Shown here: positions 60,095 through 64,000 of the stretch, piece after piece
Layout of the letters: each line of letters opens with the position of its first letter
Position numbering within the stretch: the first letter of the stretch is position 1
Assembly (NCBI GenBank): GCA_050180895.1
Contig: JBFXDS010000002.1
Span: 1 to 64,000 of the forward strand
DNA length: 64,000 bases
Reading direction: 5' to 3'
Source: JBGPEQ01 sp050180895
GTDB taxonomy: Bacteria; Pseudomonadota; Alphaproteobacteria; Dongiales; Dongiaceae
Program-made: the position numbers and the translations under genes
The notes under the pieces: model-generated
Database searches by the model: none
The model's input: only the letters and a program-made list of their open reading frames with translations
What the model was told of the DNA's origin: nothing

Positions 60095-61030
60095 TCAGGC
60101 GAAGACTTCGGCCACGCCGCTCATGCCGCGATTGATCCGGATCTCGTAGGCGCGCGCCGCGGCGGCGGCGGTCACCGCGACCATCGCCATCATGGCAAGG
60201 AACATGATCGCGTAGAGGACGAGGAACGGGAGAGACCGCTCCATCGTCTCGCCGGCCTCGGGCGTGCGCATGACCTCGGGGTTGCCGATGACAAAGGCGG
60301 CGGAGGTGCCGGCGACGGCGCCGATGAAGAGGAGGAACGGGAAGAGAAAGATAATGAGGAAGATGAAGAAGAGCCGCCAGGTCGATCCGTGCGTCTCGAC
60401 ATAGGATTGCCGGAGCGACGCGCCGCGTGCTTGCGTGGCGATCGCAGGGAAGGCGAAGGCGAACCGGGTCGCCGCCAGCCCGGCCACGAGATAGGCGATC
60501 AACATGGCGGCTGCCAGGTTCATGGCGATCAGCGGTTGTGCCTCGTACGCCTGTGCGAGGCCTGCGGCATCGAACGGGCTCACCCCATAGAGCAGGTAGA
60601 CCAAAGGATAGGCCATCAGTTCCGCGGTCAGGAACAGAGCAGACACCGCGATCGTCGCGACGGCGAGGCGCAGCTCGGTCGTCCGAAACATTGCGGCGAA
60701 ATAGAGCTGGCGGGGCGATTCGCCCAGGAGAAGCTTGCGATGGATCGCGGCCGTCAGCGGGCTGAGGGCCATCGCATATGCCACATATGTGAGGAGGCTA
60801 AAAAGGGGCTTCAACACCTGCATGGTGGGCGTTGCGGCTTGCTCCACGACGTACTGGATGCCGACGATGGGCAAGCTGAGCACGGACGCGTAGATGAAAT
60901 ACCGAAACAGCGCGCCATCGCGAACCAGGACGCTGATGCCGGCGCGATATCCGGCCGCGACGGTCCGCCAGATCGGCACCTCGGGCGTCAGCTCCATCGT
61001 CGATTTGTCCCGGATGGCTGATACATCCAT
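60095..61030 (-). CDS. Polytopic membrane protein of unknown function
   Basis: The 311-residue protein has about six hydrophobic segments (for example FRYFIYASVLSLPIVGIQYVV, split here; FIFLIIFLFPFLLFIGAV; VLYAIMFLAMMAMVAVTAAAAA) and a cytosolic N-terminus MDVSAIRDKSTMELTPEVP. No enzyme motif or family was recognised; the general plan resembles DUF-type membrane proteins with a YIP1-like core. It is convergent with the MBL gene (nine bases). An internal ATG at residue 12 is an alternative start. Confidence 0.7.
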   Translation of the reverse strand: MDVSAIRDKSTMELTPEVPIWRTVAAGYRAGISVLVRDGALFRYFIYASVLSLPIVGIQYVVEQAATPTMQVLKPLFSLLTYVAYAMALSPLTAAIHRKLLLGESPRQLYFAAMFRTTELRLAVATIAVSALFLTAELMAYPLVYLLYGVSPFDAAGLAQAYEAQPLIAMNLAAAMLIAYLVAGLAATRFAFAFPAIATQARGASLRQSYVETHGSTWRLFFIFLIIFLFPFLLFIGAVAGTSAAFVIGNPEVMRTPEAGETMERSLPFLVLYAIMFLAMMAMVAVTAAAAARAYEIRINRGMSGVAEVFA

Positions 61031-61394
61031 ATGTCATTCCAGGGTTAAGAATGCGTAATCGACGGTGTCGGATCCTTGTCGCGTGGAGACGATCGCCGAC
61101 GGGAACCCTGATAGGAAGATGTCGGCGCGGCAGGCCCGCGCGCGGTAGGGGCCCACCGATCCGGCGCTCGTCGAGATCGCGTGCGGCGCATATCATATAA
61201 TATAATAGGTATCCGGCGCAGGATGCCTCCTGGCCTGCGCCCCTTGTACGGCCGATTAACCGGGGCTTCACCATTAAGCCGATATTGTAAGGCGGAGTCG
61301 CGCGGCCTCGCGCCGGCTTCGGACGACCGCGATGCTTGTCGCGGTCGTCGTTTCGCCTCGGCCTTTTACGGGATAGACGGGAACAGAACGGGCG
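61031..61394. other. Divergent intergenic region before the ParA-PilZ gene
   Basis: No gene is supported. The stretch 61190-61212 (ATATCATATAATATAATAGG) is strikingly AT-rich for this genome and could be a promoter or binding site. A second AT-richer patch is at 61254-61290. The rest is unremarkable. Confidence 0.5.
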
Positions 61395-62576
61395 ATGCGC
61401 GTCCTGGCGTTTGCCTCCCAGAAGAGCGGTGCGGGCAAGACGACGCTCGCCGGCCACGTGGCGATCCAGGCGCAGCGGGCCGGCATGACGCCGGTCGTCC
61501 TCGTCGACGTCGATCCGGACGCCAGCCTGACCGATTGGTTCGCCCTCCGCGAAGAGGAGGATGACGCCATCACCGTGGCGCGATCCAGCCTGGCGGGTCT
61601 GCCGACCAAGCTGCAGGAGCTGCGCGCCGACGGCGTCGAGCTGGTGGTCATCGACACGCCGCCGGCGCTGCATCATTCCATCGACGAGCCGATCATCGCC
61701 GCCGACCTGGTGGCGATCCCGACCCGGCCGTGCGCGCATGACCTGGCGGCGGCCGGGGCGACGGTCGAGATGGTGCAGAGCCACGGCAAGCCCTTTGTCT
61801 TCGTCGTCAACGGCGCGACGCCGGACGGCGAGCTGACGCCGGAGGTCGTGATGGCGCTGGCGCAGCACGGCACGGTCGCGACGGTGACCATCCCGCGCAG
61901 CCTGGCGGTGCTCGAATGCATGCTGGACGGCCGGACGGTCGTGGAGTTGCCGGACAATCCGGCCGCCTCGTCCGAGGTGGCACGTCTCTGGGACTACCTG
62001 TCCAAACGCCTGGAGAGGTCCGGGTTGACGGCGCCGGACACAGCTCCCCAGCCGACGGCGCTGGCCGGAATAAAAGTCGTCGCCACGGAGGCGGCGGATG
62101 CCGATTCCGAGGCGGAGGCGGAGGCGGAGTCCGAGCCGGCCCCGCGGCCGGCTGCTGCCGCGATCGCGGATGTACAGCCTCCGCCGGTCCCGCTGGCGGC
62201 GTTGGCCGAGCCGGCGCCAACGCCAACCGCCGCCGCCAACCCGGAAGCGCTGCGGCGCTATCCCCGATTCAAGTACGAGCAGCCGGCCGTCCTGATCGTC
62301 GGTGACGGCAGGATCGATTGCGTCGTGCACGACATCTCCGCCGGCGGCGCGCTGGTGGCGATCGACCGTCCGCTCGGGGTCGGCGATACCGTGACCCTGG
62401 CGCTCGACAGCATCGGCAAACTGCCGGCCGAGGTCCGCCACAGCGACGGGGGGCGCGCCGGCCTGCGCTTCATCATCGACCCCAAGCAGCAGCTGTTCCT
62501 GGTCAAGCACCTGTCGGCAGTCATCGCCGCCGCCTCGACGACGGTGCAGGGACCGGAGATCCGCGCCGGCGCCTGA
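61395..62576 (+). CDS. ParA-type ATPase fused to a PilZ domain
   Basis: The 393-residue protein has an N-terminal ParA/MinD ATPase (residues 1-210) with deviant Walker A KSGAGKTT (Lys10, Lys15), VDVDPDASLTDWF and Walker B VVIDTPPALHH. After an Ala/Glu/Pro-rich linker (211-285) comes a PilZ domain with RRYPR (Arg287-x3-Arg291) and DISAGG (Asp313-x-Ser315-x2-Gly318), the intact c-di-GMP-binding signature, and later AGLRFI. Suggested role: positioning or partition ATPase controlled by c-di-GMP. It precedes another ParA gene on the same strand, 234 bases away. Confidence 0.88.
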   Translation: MRVLAFASQKSGAGKTTLAGHVAIQAQRAGMTPVVLVDVDPDASLTDWFALREEEDDAITVARSSLAGLPTKLQELRADGVELVVIDTPPALHHSIDEPIIAADLVAIPTRPCAHDLAAAGATVEMVQSHGKPFVFVVNGATPDGELTPEVVMALAQHGTVATVTIPRSLAVLECMLDGRTVVELPDNPAASSEVARLWDYLSKRLERSGLTAPDTAPQPTALAGIKVVATEAADADSEAEAEAESEPAPRPAAAAIADVQPPPVPLAALAEPAPTPTAAANPEALRRYPRFKYEQPAVLIVGDGRIDCVVHDISAGGALVAIDRPLGVGDTVTLALDSIGKLPAEVRHSDGGRAGLRFIIDPKQQLFLVKHLSAVIAAASTTVQGPEIRAGA

Positions 62577-62810
62577 GCATGGCCCGGGGCCGGTCAGCGA
62601 CTAAGAAACATCGTAAAGACCCGCAGAAACAGTGCGGTACGGCAACAGAATTTTTAGCATTAATTCCAGCGGCTAAGAATTCATTAGGGAATGCCATCGT
62701 ATAACGAATCCAAGGGCGTGCTCTCTCGCCGCCGCGGTGCCGTGCCGAAACGCCGGGAGCAGACCGCGCAGGAAGCAAACCAAGGCGGCCGAACGAGGAG
62801 AAGGGAATAA

Positions 62811-63509
62811 ATGCAAGTCGTGGCGTTCGGTTCTCAGAAGGGCGGATCCGGAAAGACGACTCTGGCCGGACATATGGCCGTGGAGGCCGAGCGTGCCGGC
62901 GATGGGCCCGTCGCGCTGGTCGACACCGACCCGCAAGGCAGCCTCGCCGATTGGTGGAACGAGCGCGAGGCCGAGACGCCTCTGTTCGCGCACACGACGA
63001 TCGCCCGGCTGAAGGAAGATCTGGATCGCATGCGCTCCATGGGCATCAAGCTCGTGGTGATCGATACCCCGCCGGCCATCACCGCGACGATCGCGGAGGT
63101 CATTCGCCTCGCTGACCTGGTGGTGGTGCCGACGCGTCCGAGTCCGCACGATCTGCGTGCCGTCGGCGTGACCGTCGAGCTGGTCGAGCGCCTCGGCAAG
63201 CCGCTGGTGTTCGTGGTCAACGCGGCGTCGCCGCGGGCCCGCATCACCTCCGAGGCGGTCATCGCGCTGTCGCAGCACGGCACGCTGGCGCCGGCCATCC
63301 TCCACAACCGCACGGACTTCGCGGCCAGCATGATCGACGGCCGCACCGTCATGGAAGTCGACGAGTCCTCGAACTCCTGCAAGGAGGTCGCCCAGCTCTG
63401 GCAGTATCTGCGCGGCCGCCTGAAGAACCTCGAGCGCGCGCAGCTGCAAGTGGTGTCGCAGCCCCAGGCCGTCGCCGCCGGAGGCGGCGCGGTCTATCAG
63501 TCGGCTTGA
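62811..63509 (+). CDS. ParA/MinD-type ATPase (orphan, PpfA-like)
   Basis: The 232-residue ATPase has Walker A KGGSGKTT (Lys10, Lys15), VDTDPQGSLADWW and Walker B VVIDTPPAIT, then RPSPHDLRAVG. It closely follows the sequence of the ParA-PilZ N-domain, sharing RPxxHDL and LFVFVVNxA, so it is a paralog without PilZ. The AGGAG site precedes ATG 62811. The next gene (63532) begins 22 bases after the stop and has an RHH-like helix pair, as expected of a ParA partner. Likely role: intracellular positioning or partition. Confidence 0.9.
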   Translation: MQVVAFGSQKGGSGKTTLAGHMAVEAERAGDGPVALVDTDPQGSLADWWNEREAETPLFAHTTIARLKEDLDRMRSMGIKLVVIDTPPAITATIAEVIRLADLVVVPTRPSPHDLRAVGVTVELVERLGKPLVFVVNAASPRARITSEAVIALSQHGTLAPAILHNRTDFAASMIDGRTVMEVDESSNSCKEVAQLWQYLRGRLKNLERAQLQVVSQPQAVAAGGGAVYQSA

Positions 63510-63531
63510 AGCACAAGGGCCACGGTGCCGA

Positions 63532-64000
63532 ATGAAACAGTTGAAGGCCGCGGCGTCGCTCTCGAGTTCGCTGCTTTTGCTCAAGGGCCGGACCAACCCG
63601 GCCGCGCTCGTCGACCAGATTCTCGGTGAGGCCGCCGCCCCGCGCGACAAGACGCCGACCGCGGAGCTCCATCGCATGGAACCGGTGCAGCCGCAGCGCA
63701 TGCGGGAGCGTCCGGAAAGCAATGTCGTCATGCCCTGGCGCGGCGCGGTGTCCGATATGCGCCGCCCCGTGCTCGACAACCTCAACCGCAAGAAGCTGTC
63801 CTTGCGGTTGGACCGGGTGCGCCACTTCCGCCTCAAGCTCGTCGCCTATCATCTGGGCATCAGCGCGCAGGAGTTGCTGACGCGCGCTCTCGACGGCTAC
63901 ATCGAACAGGTCGCGCCGGAGATGGCGCGTACAAGGCCGCTCCCGGCCGCCGACATCAAGGCGGTCACCGGGCCGGCATCCGACGATCATCAGGATGCGT
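63532..64000 (+). CDS. Putative ParA partner, ribbon-helix-helix-like (partial)
   Basis: The frame stays open to the right edge (156 codons seen). After a basic, disordered N-terminus with MPWRGAV and RRPVLDNLNRK comes KKLSLRLDRVRHFRLKLVAYH followed by GISAQELLTRALDGYIEQ, a pattern like the RHH/PpfA-partner and CopG-type DNA-binding proteins. It probably follows the ParA as an operon partner. The 3' end is missing, so its full length is unknown. Confidence 0.65.
   Translation, partial: MKQLKAAASLSSSLLLLKGRTNPAALVDQILGEAAAPRDKTPTAELHRMEPVQPQRMRERPESNVVMPWRGAVSDMRRPVLDNLNRKKLSLRLDRVRHFRLKLVAYHLGISAQELLTRALDGYIEQVAPEMARTRPLPAADIKAVTGPASDDHQDA

Noticed and set aside
1..64000. CRISPR array, rRNA or tRNA genes, complete insertion sequence
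   Set aside because: No regularly spaced repeats, no rRNA blocks, no tRNA-like cloverleaf or transposase was recognised by reading.

Overview
The window is a high-GC, gene-dense stretch of a bacterial chromosome. Gene families and style point to an alphaproteobacterium, probably in the Rhodospirillales/Hyphomicrobiales area: ParA orphans, HGGxSTG-type small proteins, PhoX, two FAD-GcvT demethylating dehydrogenases, and dispersed palindromes of the CCTCATCCTGAG..TTCGA type. I cannot name a genus from sequence alone. I saw no rRNA, tRNA, CRISPR array or complete insertion sequence. Genes lie on both strands in short operons.

Left edge (1-4.2 kb) is accessory DNA that looks less GC-rich than the rest, mainly in 1.4-3.5 kb. 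It holds a broken and chimeric toxin-antitoxin remnant, a PD-(D/E)XK-like protein (DUF6946 type), the two-gene unit TcmP + DUF5131 (three-Cys-motif protein), and an HGGxSTG ORF carrying four in-frame copies of a ~31 bp direct repeat.

4.2-24.2 kb is mostly core metabolism and homeostasis. It contains a dimethylglycine/sarcosine dehydrogenase-like enzyme; a zinc uptake locus (znuB-znuC-zur divergent from znuA, with a clear Zur box between them); a PhoX phosphatase; a glycerol-1-phosphate dehydrogenase-like gene followed by an MTA/SAH nucleosidase; a HIT protein; an SDR-DoxX fusion followed by DUF2269; a Crp/Fnr regulator; choline dehydrogenase; a GST; a secreted RNase with its barstar inhibitor; a HAD phosphatase; an orphan ParA; and a betaine-homocysteine methyltransferase.

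24.4-33.7 kb holds a conserved small-gene pair, an asparagine-synthase-like protein, and a molybdate-linked group. That group is a DUF2325 protein, an alcohol dehydrogenase, a ModE-type DNA-binding protein, an aldehyde dehydrogenase and moeA. Three sites with the 8-8-8 ModE-box layout sit in front of the DUF2325 gene and between the ALDH gene and moeA, which suggests one regulon.

33.7-47 kb contains an FMN monooxygenase with a LysR regulator divergent from pirin, an isochorismatase bracketed by two palindromic repeats, an amidohydrolase followed by a YoaK-type membrane protein, a Crp/Fnr regulator, a HisKA_2 kinase with a single-domain response regulator, a membrane-anchored HEMSH metallopeptidase-like protein, and a second FAD-GcvT dehydrogenase.

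47-57.3 kb is the most unusual part. A DUF6065 gene lies between two exported proteins with low-complexity tails (Gly/Asp and Asn-Ser3 repeats). Next come a two-component system, a GFA-family protein, a second asparagine-synthase-like paralog beside a polytopic HTTM-like membrane protein, and a tandem pair of 268-residue exported Cys-containing proteins. 57.6-60.1 kb is an MttB-family methyltransferase translationally coupled to an MBL hydrolase. The right end carries a ParA-PilZ fusion, a second ParA and a ribbon-helix-helix-like partner that runs off the window.

Recurring themes are N-methyl amine/betaine metabolism (choline dehydrogenase, BHMT, two FAD-GcvT enzymes, MttB-like protein), metal homeostasis (zinc, molybdenum) and ParA ATPases (three).
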